Shown piece by piece: positions 1-8,284 of a stretch of DNA of 64,000 nucleotides. The stretch is from Paenibacillus sp. FSL R5-0341. GTDB taxonomy: Bacteria > Bacillota > Bacilli > Paenibacillales > Paenibacillaceae. Both the position numbers and the translations under genes were made by a program. The notes under the pieces are model-generated. The model searched no databases and was not told the origin of the DNA. It saw only the letters and a program-made list of their open reading frames with translations. Where the stretch lies: positions 248,001 to 312,000 of the forward strand of contig NZ_CP150241.1 in the NCBI RefSeq assembly GCF_037975235.1, read 5' to 3'. Every line of letters starts with the position of its first letter. Position 1 is the first letter of the stretch.

Positions 1-2
1 AC

Positions 3-491
3 CTGCCGGTACTGGTGAAGGCATGTCAGCGGATAGCCGATTATGCAGCGGATTTTGGAATCACAACAAGCGTGGAGAACCATGGATACTACGTGCAGTC
101 GAGCGAGCGAATTCAGCGTTTGCTACACGAGACGGCGCGGGATAACTTCAAGACTACGCTGGATGTCGGAAATTTCCTCTGTGTGGATGAACATCCGGTG
201 AGTGCCGTAAAAAATAACATTCCGTACGCGTCGATCGTGCACGCTAAAGACTTCTACTGGAGACCTTCCTACCGAAATCCCGGTGAAGGCTGGTTCCAAA
301 CCTCGCATGGCAATTACCTGCGCGGCGCCATTGTGGGCCATGGCGATATCGACATGCCTGAGGTATTCCGTGTGTTGAAACAATCCGGGTATGACGGATA
401 TATCTCGGTTGAATTTGAAGGCATGGAGGATTGTAAAACCGCCTCACGCATTGCTATGGATAACGTCCGCCGCCTGTGGGAAGAGGCATAG
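3..491 (+). CDS. Sugar phosphate isomerase/epimerase, TIM barrel (C-terminal part)
   Basis: The reading frame is open to the window edge, so the gene starts upstream and only about the last 162 residues are seen. It belongs to the xylose-isomerase-like/AP-endonuclease-2 TIM-barrel superfamily. The C-terminal metal-ligand pattern is visible: Glu in ENHG, Asp in TTLDVGNF, His in VHAKDFY and Glu in VEFEGME. It is a close paralogue of the gene at 16901-17773; most aligned positions are identical by eye, including the shared IAMDN/WEEA tail. A GTG at 15 is an internal codon, since the LPVLVK residues before it align with LPLMVK in the paralogue. Such proteins act in the cytoplasm on sugars, inositols or keto-sugars; the substrate cannot be read from sequence. 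Confidence 0.85.
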   Translation: MPVLVKACQRIADYAADFGITTSVENHGYYVQSSERIQRLLHETARDNFKTTLDVGNFLCVDEHPVSAVKNNIPYASIVHAKDFYWRPSYRNPGEGWFQTSHGNYLRGAIVGHGDIDMPEVFRVLKQSGYDGYISVEFEGMEDCKTASRIAMDNVRRLWEEA

Positions 492-784
492 GGCTGAGTA
501 CTTGTTTTAAATGAAATATGAATAGTTACGTATGGCTCAAACGGAAAGTTAATTCAGTCAGGAAAAGTAGTGGAGGGGGCGAAATCGGTTCTGAAGAAAC
601 GAAGTTAAAAGCTTTCTGTAAGAAAGCTACTTCGTAAGCATTAACTCGCCTTTATCACCGGATTTCCCCTTTGCAATAAAGGGATTAAAGAAATCTGGGG
701 ATAAGAGCGATCGGAAGAACGATTCGCAACCGGAACGTCTACCCGCTGGACGTCAATTATTTTATTTATGGAGGAATCAGCACG
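492..784. other. Non-coding gap with hairpin and repeat copy 1
   Basis: No convincing gene. It holds a short perfect hairpin (AGCTTTCT/AGAAAGCT, about 609-627), then copy 1 of a dispersed hairpin repeat (645-716). The ribosome binding site GGAGGAA of the next gene is at about 771-777. Confidence 0.6.
645..716 (+). repeat. Dispersed hairpin repeat, copy 1
   Basis: The core begins CTCGCCTTTATCACCGG and ends with AAATCTGGGGATAA plus a purine-rich tail. The two ends pair as an imperfect stem (TTATCACCGGATTT against AAATCTGGGGATAA). A second inner stem is CCCTTT/AAAGGG. Related copies lie at 2554-2627 and, inverted, at 59729-59801. All three are intergenic. Confidence 0.75.
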
Positions 785-1843
785 ATGTCCAAATTGAAAG
801 TCGCCGTTATCGGTGCCGGATCCATATCCGATTGTCATTTGCAAGCCTATGCCAGTAACCCGGACGTTGAAATATACGCTATCTGCGACCTGAATGAAGC
901 ACGTGCCACAGAAGTGGCGAAGCAATATGATGCACCCCATGTGTTTACCGATTACAAAGAATTACTCGCACTGCCCGAGATTCATTCCGTCAGCATTTGT
1001 ACATGGAACGACTCACATGCCGAAATTAGCATTGCTGCTCTGGACGCGGGCAAAAACGTGTTATGTGAGAAACCACTATGCCAAACGGTTGAGGATGCAC
1101 TCGAAGTAGAGAAGGCTGTTCATCGTAGCGGAAAGCTGCTGCAAGTCGGTTTTGTTCGCCGCTATAGCGACAATGCACAGATTCTAAAGAAGTTCATTGA
1201 CGAGGGTGAACTGGGCGAGATTTATTATGCCAAAGCCTCCAGTCTGCGTCGTCTGGGCAATCCAGGTGGCTGGTTCTCGGATATCAACCGCTCCGGCGGT
1301 GGCCCGCTGATCGATATCGGGGTGCATGTGATCGACATTTGCTGGTATCTGATGGGCAGACCGAAGGTGAAATCCGTCTCCGCTAACGTGTCTAACCGAT
1401 TGGGGAACCGCTCGAACATTAACAATCTGTCATTCTACAAAGCAGCCGACTATGATGCGGAGCAAAACACCGTAGAGGATATGGCAAATGCCCTGATTCG
1501 TTTCGAGAACGGCGCGAGCCTGCTCGTGGATGTCAGTTTCACGCTCCATGCCAAAGCGGATGAGACTTCGGTCAAGTTATATGGTGACAAGGGCGGTGCC
1601 GAGTTGGAGCCGGAAATTTCGATTATTGGCGAGAAATTCAACACTATTTTGAACATGACCCCACAGGTGGATTTCAAATCATTCGACTTTATGGGCTCGT
1701 TCCGCAATGAAATCAACCATTTTATCGATAGTACACAGGGCCGCAAAGAAACACTTAGTCCCGTCGAGGACGGCGTCGAAGTGATGAAAATGCTCTGTGC
1801 CATCTACGAATCAGCCCGTCAGGGTCGCGAAATCACGTTGTAA
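785..1843 (+). CDS. Gfo/Idh/MocA family NAD(P)-dependent oxidoreductase
   Basis: The 352-residue length is typical of the family. The N-terminal Rossmann fold carries GAGSIS (residues 10-15). The family EKP motif is at 95-97 (NVLCEKPL) and the catalytic-region motif GGGPLIDIGVHVID at 171-184 supplies Asp177 and His181. These cytoplasmic enzymes oxidise or reduce a hydroxyl/keto group of a sugar or inositol with NAD(P). The start ATG follows GGAGGAATCAGCACG. It lies between an isomerase/epimerase gene and a fucosidase. Gfo/Idh enzymes next to TIM-barrel isomerases are known from inositol catabolism and from oxidation-dependent deglycosylation, so either role is possible here (inference). The exact substrate is unknown. 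Confidence 0.9.
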   Translation: MSKLKVAVIGAGSISDCHLQAYASNPDVEIYAICDLNEARATEVAKQYDAPHVFTDYKELLALPEIHSVSICTWNDSHAEISIAALDAGKNVLCEKPLCQTVEDALEVEKAVHRSGKLLQVGFVRRYSDNAQILKKFIDEGELGEIYYAKASSLRRLGNPGGWFSDINRSGGGPLIDIGVHVIDICWYLMGRPKVKSVSANVSNRLGNRSNINNLSFYKAADYDAEQNTVEDMANALIRFENGASLLVDVSFTLHAKADETSVKLYGDKGGAELEPEISIIGEKFNTILNMTPQVDFKSFDFMGSFRNEINHFIDSTQGRKETLSPVEDGVEVMKMLCAIYESARQGREITL

Positions 1844-2015
1844 AAGGGCTTTGCAATACGGAGATGCTCCAAGTTGATACTTTACTACTCCCGTGGCATT
1901 GAACGTTATGAGCAATTCGCTCCTTTTCAATGAAAAGCTCCACTCCGGGCGGGATTTGGGGTCGTCTTCTTGGCCCGCGGTTGGAGCAGAGTAGGGAGTG
2001 AACTAACGAATCTGA

Positions 2016-2184
2016 GGCGTCTTATTTAAGGCTCTGAAGCACCAGTAGAAATCTAAGAAACCTGAGACACGCTATATGAGAATAAACAGCAGTTTACAGA
2101 GTTTTTATCAGCAAATTTCGGGAAATAGCGTGTCTGATGTTCCTTACAATTTAAAAAGAGGACCAAAAGGCTAAATAAGACGCC
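2016..2184. repeat. Nested inverted repeat (13-bp outer, 11-bp inner arms)
   Basis: The outer arms GGCGTCTTATTTA (2016-2028) and TAAATAAGACGCC (2172-2184) are perfectly complementary. Inner arms AGACACGCTAT (2065-2075) and ATAGCGTGTCT (2125-2135) are also perfect. The element is about 169 bp with no ORF, so it resembles a miniature mobile element or a structured transcript. Confidence 0.75.
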
Positions 2185-2233
2185 CTGAGTTCCTTAGAAA
2201 ATTTTCTACCTATTCGCCAAGATCAGCCGCTTG

Positions 2234-2371
2234 TATTTCCCTATAGAAACGAGGGAAATAAGGGATCCATAGTAATTGGAGAGGGCACCGCAATCGAAAT
2301 AACAAAGTTACTACGCCCTGTATAGGTTAAGCGAACCGTTTACACTAAAACGGAGAACACAAAACCAATCC
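2234..2371 (+). repeat. Direct repeat unit 1 (about 138 bp)
   Basis: Begins TATTTCCCTATAGAAACGAGG and ends near ACCAATC. The second unit lies 168-169 bp downstream with scattered substitutions. Inside is a small hairpin (TTTCCC/GGGAAA) and a conserved segment AACAAAGTTACTACGCCC. Confidence 0.8.
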
Positions 2372-2402
2372 AATACAACAAAGCGCACTCTCTCTGCCCT
2401 CG

Positions 2403-2541
2403 GATTTCCCTATAGAAACGAGGGAAATAAGGGATCCACAGCAATTGGAGAGGGCACCGCCATCGAAATAACAAAGTTACTACGCCCTTTAATAGTTAAA
2501 CTAGCGTTTACGCCAAAACGGAGAGTGCAGAACCAATCTGA
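2403..2541 (+). repeat. Direct repeat unit 2
   Basis: Second copy of the unit at 2234-2371, with the same TTTCCC/GGGAAA hairpin and the same AACAAAGTTACTACGCCC core. Differences are spread along the unit, so the duplication is not recent. Confidence 0.8.
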
Positions 2542-2553
2542 AGAAGCGAAGCG

Positions 2554-2627
2554 CTCGCCTTTATCACCGGATTTCCAACAATTTTAAAGTGAAATAAAAG
2601 AAATCCGGGGATAACAGTGATCGAAAG
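2554..2627 (+). repeat. Dispersed hairpin repeat, copy 2
   Basis: Shares CTCGCCTTTATCACCGGATTT-like and AAATCCGGGGATAACAG-like ends with copies 1 and 3. The inner stem is degenerate here. It is preceded by GCGAAGCG, which also precedes copy 3. Confidence 0.75.
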
Positions 2628-2703
2628 ACGGTACTGCACTCGGAGTGACCAGGCGTAACATGCATGGTTTATCTTTTATCCAATCCAAAGGAGATGAAAC
2701 AGG

Positions 2704-4116
2704 ATGAGCGAAACCAAAGAAACCGTACTGGAGCAGGAAGAGCAGATCGTCGAAGCCGGGGTGCACAATTTTAGCAAAGAGGATGAGTGGATCAAGCCGG
2801 AGGAACCGCTGCTCAATGAGCGGCTGGAGTGGTTCAAGGACCAGAAGTTGGGGCTGATGATGCACTGGGGGCCGTATTCCCAGCTTGGCCTCGTGGAGTC
2901 CTGGGCGCTGAGCGACGAGGACGGCGATTGGTCGCGCGATGACATCGACTGGACGGATGACATGGAAGACTTCAAGCGGGAATATTTCGATCTGAACAAA
3001 ACCTTCAATCCGATTCGCTTCCAGCCTGAGGAGTGGGCTCAGATGGCGGCAGATAATGGGTTCAAATATTTCCTGTTCACCACCAAGCACCATGACGGTT
3101 TCTGCATGTGGGATACCAAGACGACAGATTACCGGATTACGGGCAAGGACACGCCTTTTCATACCCATAAGTACGCGGACATCTGTCGCGCATTATTTGA
3201 CGCTTTTCGGGCTAAAGGACTCGGCATCTCAGCGTATTTCTCCAAAGCGGACTGGCATACCCCGTATTACTGGGCACCGGGCATGGAGCGTGGACGTCAT
3301 ATGTGGCGCGGCCCTTCGTATGATCCCCATAAGTATCCGTGGCTGTGGGAGAAATTCGTGGAGTTCACACATGAGCAGATCATGGAGCTGCTGACGAATT
3401 ACGGGCGAATCGAATGTCTGTGGCTGGATGCTGGATGGGTGCGCGAAGGTCGCCATGGTCAGGATATCAGGCTCGGAGAGGTTGTGGAACGGGCGCGTCA
3501 GACCACACAACCTTGGCTTCTGTCCGCAGATCGTACTGTCGGTGGGCCGTATGAGAATATCGTTACCCCCGAGCAGACCATACCGGAACATCCGATGAAC
3601 ATTCCATGGGAGAGCTGTATTACAGTTGGTAACTCCTTTGCTTTCGGATTCGATGATCAGTATAAAACGGGAAGACAGCTGGCACATATTCTACTTGAAG
3701 TCGTGTCCAAGGGTGGTAACCTGGCGTTGAATGTAGGCCCGCAACCCGATGGGCGTCTGCCAAAAGGGGCAATTCGAGGCATCAAGGGCCTCGGTGAATG
3801 GTTGGGAACTCATGGAGAAGGCGTCTATGGAACCCGGATCTGCGGGCCATATTTTACGAAGGATTGGGCTTTCACCCAGAAGGAAGAGATCAACACCGTA
3901 TATGCTTTCCGTATATACCGTAACGAAAATGAGACCGTACAACCTCAGTTAATCATTCCTTATCTGGAAAAGGTAGAGCGGATCGAACTCATCGGTAGCG
4001 ATGACGTACTTTCGTATAAGCAGACGGAAGACGGGCTTCTCGTGGAACTGCCACAATCCGCCGCGACCAGTGCAGCACCCATCACACATACGTTCAGATT
4101 GGTCACAAGCGCATAG
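2704..4116 (+). CDS. Alpha-L-fucosidase, GH29
   Basis: A 470-residue GH29 retaining enzyme that removes alpha-linked L-fucose from glycan ends. Visible family motifs are HWGPYSQLG (54-62), KYFLFTTKHHDGF (121-133), and IECLWLDAGW (236-245), in which Asp242 is the expected nucleophile. A C-terminal GGNLALNVGPQPDG segment, typical of bacterial GH29, precedes a beta-sandwich tail. There is no signal peptide, so it is probably cytoplasmic and acts on imported oligosaccharides. The start ATG follows AAAGGAG. It is followed by a hairpin with a T run and then a sugar ABC transporter, which probably imports its substrate (inference). Confidence 0.93.
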   Translation: MSETKETVLEQEEQIVEAGVHNFSKEDEWIKPEEPLLNERLEWFKDQKLGLMMHWGPYSQLGLVESWALSDEDGDWSRDDIDWTDDMEDFKREYFDLNKTFNPIRFQPEEWAQMAADNGFKYFLFTTKHHDGFCMWDTKTTDYRITGKDTPFHTHKYADICRALFDAFRAKGLGISAYFSKADWHTPYYWAPGMERGRHMWRGPSYDPHKYPWLWEKFVEFTHEQIMELLTNYGRIECLWLDAGWVREGRHGQDIRLGEVVERARQTTQPWLLSADRTVGGPYENIVTPEQTIPEHPMNIPWESCITVGNSFAFGFDDQYKTGRQLAHILLEVVSKGGNLALNVGPQPDGRLPKGAIRGIKGLGEWLGTHGEGVYGTRICGPYFTKDWAFTQKEEINTVYAFRIYRNENETVQPQLIIPYLEKVERIELIGSDDVLSYKQTEDGLLVELPQSAATSAAPITHTFRLVTSA

Positions 4117-4140
4117 AACCACATAGAACGCCATGTCAAT

Positions 4141-4176
4141 TCCGGGGGAGATATCGCAGCCTCCGGGATTTTTTTA
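4141..4176 (+). terminator. Rho-independent terminator after GH29 gene
   Basis: An imperfect GC-rich stem (TCCGGGGGAG with CCTCCGGGA) is followed by seven T. It lies 24 bp after the fucosidase stop. Confidence 0.6.
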
Positions 4177-4440
4177 TTCATACATAAGGAATACGAATTC
4201 CAATAGAAACGGCTCGCAATCGCTTGTCACACAAGGGTTTGTGGAATAAAGAGGAGTCGGAGAAAATTGCAAATTGATAAAAGTTTATCAGGCGATGTAC
4301 TATCAAATCAAGAAAGCGCTACCTGATATGAATGTTTACATCATCTTTGTGGGAGAAGGAACTAAGAACAGAAAAAAGGATGTTTAAGGGATGTAAATGT
4401 AATGTATTATTACACTTGAGGTGTAGAAGGAGTGACGCAT
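4177..4440. other. Leader region of the sugar ABC operon
   Basis: No gene. It holds the palindrome at 4275-4290 and a cre-like AGAAAGCGCTACCT at 4311-4324 (two end mismatches to the CcpA consensus). AT-rich DNA with repeated ATGTAAATGT/ATGTTTAC segments follows. A promoter is expected here but no clear -35/-10 pair was found. Confidence 0.45.
4275..4290. promoter_or_regulatory. Palindrome, putative operator
   Basis: TGATAAA-AG-TTTATCA has two perfect 7-bp arms, about 150 bp before the permease gene. The binding protein is unknown; an AraC or LacI type regulator is possible. Confidence 0.4.
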
Positions 4441-5418
4441 ATGAGTCGAGCTACGGAAAGCATACCCGCCAAGATGGAACTCCAGCAGAGGAAACATGTG
4501 GAGCCCAAGCGGCAGCATCCATTCATCAAAAGCCTCAAGAAACACTGGGAGCTCTACCTGCTCGTGCTACCCCCGGTGTTGTATCTGTTGATCTTCAAGT
4601 ACATTCCTATGGTGGGTGTCCAGATCGCCTTCAAGGACTTCAGCGTGGTCAAAGGAATCTGGGGAAGCCCTTGGGTTGGATTCAAACATTTTGAAGCCTT
4701 CTTCCAATCTCCAAACTTCTGGCTACTGATTAAGAACACGATAGGCATTAGCTTCTATTCCTTAATCGCCGGTTTCCCTATTCCGATCCTTCTGGCGCTG
4801 GCGCTGAATGAGATTCGAACGGGTTACTTCAAAAAGACCGTGCAGATGGTCACCTACGCTCCACATTTTATCTCCACCGTTGTCATGGTATCCATTATCA
4901 TTCTGATGCTCTCCCCGCATGTCGGCGTAGTAGACAAGCTGTTCACACTGCTCGGCTTCCCGATGACGAACTTCATGGGCATTCCAGAATACTTCAAATC
5001 GATCTACGTTTGGTCTGGTGTATGGCAGGGCATGGGGTATTCATCCATTATATATATCGCAGCTCTTGCTGGTGTTGATCCATCTCTCTATGAAGCAGCA
5101 AAGATGGACGGCGCCTCAAGACTTCGGAAAATATGGCATATCGACCTCCCATCGCTCGTTCCAGTCACCGTTATCATGCTGATTCTGAGTCTGGGCAGCA
5201 TTATGGGTGTAGGCTTCGAGAAAATATATCTGATGCAGAATCCACTCAACACAAGCGCCTCGGAGGTCATCTCCACGTATGTGTACAAGGTGGGTCTGAT
5301 CGGAGCGAATTTTAGCTTCTCCTCGGCAGTAGGATTCTTCAACTCCATTATCAACCTGATCCTGCTGGTTATCGTCAACGGCATATCGCGCAAAGTATCC
5401 CAGAACAGCTTGTGGTAA
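4441..5418 (+). CDS. Carbohydrate ABC transporter permease, LplB-like
   Basis: Inner-membrane subunit of 325 residues with about six hydrophobic segments. It carries the permease EAA-loop signature YEAAKMDGASRLRKIWHIDLPSL in its C-terminal half, which docks the ATPase. The long N-terminal tail before the first membrane segment and the phrase IFKYIPMVGVQIAFKDF are typical of the LplB/YtcP branch common in Paenibacillus. A GTG at 4432 overlaps the ribosome binding site AAGGAG, so ATG 4441 is the better start. The second permease follows after 15 bp and the binding protein after that. No ATPase gene is in the cluster, so it probably shares an MsmX-type ATPase encoded elsewhere (family knowledge plus inference). 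Confidence 0.9.
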   Translation: MSRATESIPAKMELQQRKHVEPKRQHPFIKSLKKHWELYLLVLPPVLYLLIFKYIPMVGVQIAFKDFSVVKGIWGSPWVGFKHFEAFFQSPNFWLLIKNTIGISFYSLIAGFPIPILLALALNEIRTGYFKKTVQMVTYAPHFISTVVMVSIIILMLSPHVGVVDKLFTLLGFPMTNFMGIPEYFKSIYVWSGVWQGMGYSSIIYIAALAGVDPSLYEAAKMDGASRLRKIWHIDLPSLVPVTVIMLILSLGSIMGVGFEKIYLMQNPLNTSASEVISTYVYKVGLIGANFSFSSAVGFFNSIINLILLVIVNGISRKVSQNSLW

Positions 5419-5433
5419 AGGAGGAGCTTATCC

Positions 5434-6342
5434 ATGTTCAACCTGATTAATCGTAACCGGATCAAGGACCCGCTCGGTGACCGCATTTTCATGACACTTA
5501 ACTACATCTTTCTGTTCGCCATACTGCTAACGGTGTTTTACCCGCTCTTGTATATCATCAGTTCTTCGTTTAGCTCTTCACGAGCCGTGACATCCGGTCA
5601 GGTGTGGCTGTTCCCGGTAGACTTTAACATCAAGGCGTACATCTCCATTTTCAAAAGCCAACAGCTTATGCTCGGTTTTTATAATACGATCATCTACACC
5701 GTGGTGGGCACGTTCATTAACGTGGTGCTGACCGTCATGCTGGCGTATCCTTTGTCACGAAAATCGTTCTATGGACGAGGGGCCATCATTATTTTCATGA
5801 TGATCACGATGTTCTTTGATGGTGGTCTGATTCCCACCTACCTCTTGATGAAGGATTTGCACCTACTCGATACACGCTGGGCGATGTGGCTGCCCGGGGC
5901 GCTCGCGGTGTTCCAGGTCATCGTGGCGAGAACGTTCTTCCAATCATCCATCCCGGAAGAGCTTGGCGAGGCCGCGGAAATGGACGGATGCCGGGATATC
6001 CGGTATCTGATCAGCGTGGTTCTTCCCTTATCGAAGCCCATTCTGGCGGTCATGACACTCATGTATGCCGTAGGTCACTGGAATGCGTATTTCGATGCAC
6101 TGATCTACCTGCGCTCCGAGAAGTTGTTCCCTCTGCAATACGTGCTTCGTAATCTGCTCATCCTCAACGCGGCTGATCCGGCGATGCTCGCCAATACCAG
6201 CCAACAGATGCGGGACCAAGGGTTCGAGCAGGTGTTGAAATATGCACTGATCGTTGTCGCGAGTATTCCAATTCTGATCATGTATCCATTTGTACAGAAG
6301 CATTTTGTTAAAGGGGTCATGGTTGGTTCCCTCAAAGGTTAA
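5434..6342 (+). CDS. Carbohydrate ABC transporter permease, LplC-like
   Basis: Second membrane subunit, 302 residues, partner of the preceding LplB-like protein. The EAA loop is visible as GEAAEMDGCRDIRYLISVVLPLS. The C-terminus ends in FVQKHFVKGVMVGSLKG, the usual MalG/LplC-type tail. About six membrane segments are apparent. The ribosome binding site AAAGGAGGAG lies just after the previous stop, indicating one transcript. A 129-bp gap with a new strong ribosome binding site separates it from the binding-protein gene, with no terminator between them. Confidence 0.92.
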   Translation: MFNLINRNRIKDPLGDRIFMTLNYIFLFAILLTVFYPLLYIISSSFSSSRAVTSGQVWLFPVDFNIKAYISIFKSQQLMLGFYNTIIYTVVGTFINVVLTVMLAYPLSRKSFYGRGAIIIFMMITMFFDGGLIPTYLLMKDLHLLDTRWAMWLPGALAVFQVIVARTFFQSSIPEELGEAAEMDGCRDIRYLISVVLPLSKPILAVMTLMYAVGHWNAYFDALIYLRSEKLFPLQYVLRNLLILNAADPAMLANTSQQMRDQGFEQVLKYALIVVASIPILIMYPFVQKHFVKGVMVGSLKG

Positions 6343-6471
6343 TCCTTGTGAGTTAAGCCCGGTTGCCTCTTGAGAGGGGGTGGAAGGAACACGCCGGCTT
6401 CCGGGGTCGATTTTATACACGTGCAGTACAAGTCAATAGTTTGCCGTTATAAACAAAAAGGAGGAGTCAGA

Positions 6472-8109
6472 TTGAGAAAATCTTGGATTTCGATGTTGTT
6501 TCTGGTCTTTGCTTCGATGGCTTTGTTGTCCGCATGCAGTTCATCCGAGGAATCGGGTGGAAGTAGCGACGGTAGCGGGGAGAGCGGCGGTCCTGTAACC
6601 ATGACTTTCTTTGCTCCACAAGGCAAAGCGTCTATGGAAGAGAATGAATTCACCCAATTTATCGAAGACAAGTTCGACGTTACCTTGAAATGGGATCTGG
6701 CCCCAACGGACGCTTTGCAGGATCGCAGACAATTGCTACTGGCTAGTGGTGATTATCCCGAAGTGTTTCTTCACGGCAAGTTCACCACCTCAGACCTTCA
6801 AACCTATGGAAAACAAGGCGTGTTCCTTCCGCTACAGGATCTGATTCAGGAGTATGGTCCGAACCTGACCAAGATTATGGAAGAGAAGCCATACTTCAAA
6901 GAAGCCATTACGGCACCGGATGGCAACATCTATGCGCTGCCGATCTTCAATGAATGTTATCACTGTACGTATGCACAGAAATACTGGATCAACACGGAGT
7001 GGCTCGATAATTTGGGTCTGAAAATGCCAACCACGACAGATGAATTGTATACCGTTCTGAAGGCGTTTAAGACACAAGATCCGAACGGTAACGGGAAAGC
7101 GGACGAGATTCCACTCACGGGCGCACCGAACAAGTATGTATGGAATGGCAACATTGATGCCTACCTGATGAACAGCTTTATATACAATGACAACGACAAA
7201 TACCTGATCGTGAACGATGGCAAGGTGAGCTTTGCCGCCAATCAAGAAGGCTGGAAGAAAGGGCTGGAATACATGAACAAGCTGTATGCAGATGGCCTGA
7301 TTGATCCGGCTTCCTTCACGCAAAACGATCAGGCGATTGGACAGCTGGGGAACAAGGAAGGCGATGAAGTGGTCGGCTCTATTACGACGGCGCTGGTCAG
7401 TTATCTCGTGAATACCTATGACAAAGACATCACCCGTCACCAGCACTGGGAGATCGTACCTCCATTGAAAGGGCCGGATGGAGTGCAGACGACAGGCGCT
7501 ACGCAGAGCGTAGGTGAGTTTGAGTTTGCCATTACCAACAAAGCGACAGAAGCACAGCAGATTGCCGCCATCAAAATCGTAGACTACATGTTCAGTGAAG
7601 AAGGTGCGCTGTACGCGGAGTATGGACCAACTGAAGGCAAGGGCTGGAAGAAGGCAGATGCCGATGAGAAGAACATCAATGGCGAGCCGGCCAAATACAG
7701 CTACTACAACCTGCCTGAGCGTGATCCGAACGTTGTTGTGAACGAGAGCTGGTCACAGATCGGAGCACATGACTTGTCCAACACGTTCCGTAATCTGTTT
7801 GCGGAAGGACAGAATCCTCTAGAAGCAGAGGGTTATGGTACACGTTTGGCTCAAGCGACCAATGTGTATGAACCTTATGCACCCAAAGAAGTATACCCTG
7901 CGAACGTATTTATTCGTCCAGAGGATACGGAATCAGCTGCACAACTGACTACGGCCATCAAGGATTATGTGCAGACGAATATGGCGCAGTTCATTATTGG
8001 TAGCAAGAGCATTGATAAGGAATGGGATTCGTATGTTAAAGGCTTTGATGGTCTGGGGTTGAGTAATTACCTTGAGATCTACCAGCGTGCCATTGAGAAG
8101 AATCAATAA
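6472..8109 (+). CDS. Extracellular sugar-binding lipoprotein (LplA-like)
   Basis: Lipid-anchored solute-binding protein, 545 residues, that delivers oligosaccharides to the LplB/LplC-like permeases encoded just upstream. The start is TTG 6472, preceded by AGGAGG. This gives a clean lipoprotein signal (MRKSW, hydrophobic core, lipobox LLSAC, then a Ser/Gly/Glu linker). An upstream in-frame start at 6370 would bury the signal peptide and has no binding site. The mature part has the large two-lobe architecture of this subfamily, including DPNGNGKADEIPLT (a loop common in LplA-type proteins) and a C-terminal YLEIYQRAIEKNQ. The ligand is unknown; neighbours suggest a fucose/mannose/hexose-containing oligosaccharide. 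Confidence 0.92.
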   Translation: MRKSWISMLFLVFASMALLSACSSSEESGGSSDGSGESGGPVTMTFFAPQGKASMEENEFTQFIEDKFDVTLKWDLAPTDALQDRRQLLLASGDYPEVFLHGKFTTSDLQTYGKQGVFLPLQDLIQEYGPNLTKIMEEKPYFKEAITAPDGNIYALPIFNECYHCTYAQKYWINTEWLDNLGLKMPTTTDELYTVLKAFKTQDPNGNGKADEIPLTGAPNKYVWNGNIDAYLMNSFIYNDNDKYLIVNDGKVSFAANQEGWKKGLEYMNKLYADGLIDPASFTQNDQAIGQLGNKEGDEVVGSITTALVSYLVNTYDKDITRHQHWEIVPPLKGPDGVQTTGATQSVGEFEFAITNKATEAQQIAAIKIVDYMFSEEGALYAEYGPTEGKGWKKADADEKNINGEPAKYSYYNLPERDPNVVVNESWSQIGAHDLSNTFRNLFAEGQNPLEAEGYGTRLAQATNVYEPYAPKEVYPANVFIRPEDTESAAQLTTAIKDYVQTNMAQFIIGSKSIDKEWDSYVKGFDGLGLSNYLEIYQRAIEKNQ

Positions 8110-8132
8110 TTGAAGGATTCCATATAGAGGCT

Positions 8133-8170
8133 GTCCCGTCTGTCACCCGTGACCGGGACGGTCTTCTCCT
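8133..8170 (+). terminator. Terminator-like hairpin after the binding protein
   Basis: A strong stem (GTCCCG..GTCAC with GTGAC..CGGGAC) is followed by a weak T-rich stretch (GGTCTTCTCC). It may be a leaky terminator. Confidence 0.55.
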
Positions 8171-8198
8171 ATGACAACCCCACGTCATCCGATATAAT
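8171..8198 (+). promoter_or_regulatory. Promoter of the AraC-type regulator
   Basis: ATGACA (8171-8176), 16-bp spacer, TATAAT (8193-8198). It lies after the hairpin at 8133-8170 and before the regulator start at 8285, so the regulator can be expressed independently. Confidence 0.55.
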
Positions 8199-8284
8199 GT
8201 ACTGAACATTTATGGGAAATTAGCGATCAGCACAACTATTTGTCGTCATTCAGCATGAACAGTAACGGTGGGGGGATCTCGGAG

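Larger units (their letters stand above)
1844..2703. other. Repeat-rich non-coding island
   Basis: About 860 bp with no credible ORF; the only long open frame is antisense and overlaps the fucosidase start. It contains in order: a GC-rich stem-loop (1937-1987, GCTCCA..CGGGC pairing with GCCCG..TGGAGC), a nested inverted repeat (2016-2184), two direct repeats of about 138 bp (2234-2371 and 2403-2541), and copy 2 of the dispersed hairpin repeat (2554-2627). No clear terminator follows the oxidoreductase and no strong promoter was recognised. Confidence 0.7.

Noticed and set aside
2234..2541. Two direct repeats as a CRISPR array
   Set aside because: Units are about 138 bp, only two copies, diverged, and there are no cas genes.
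2584..3168. Long minus-strand open frame over the island and fucosidase start
   Set aside because: It is antisense to a clear GH29 gene, with no ribosome binding site and no recognisable protein features.
6370..6471. Upstream in-frame extension of the first binding protein
   Set aside because: It would bury the lipoprotein signal peptide; TTG 6472 has AGGAGG and gives a standard lipobox.
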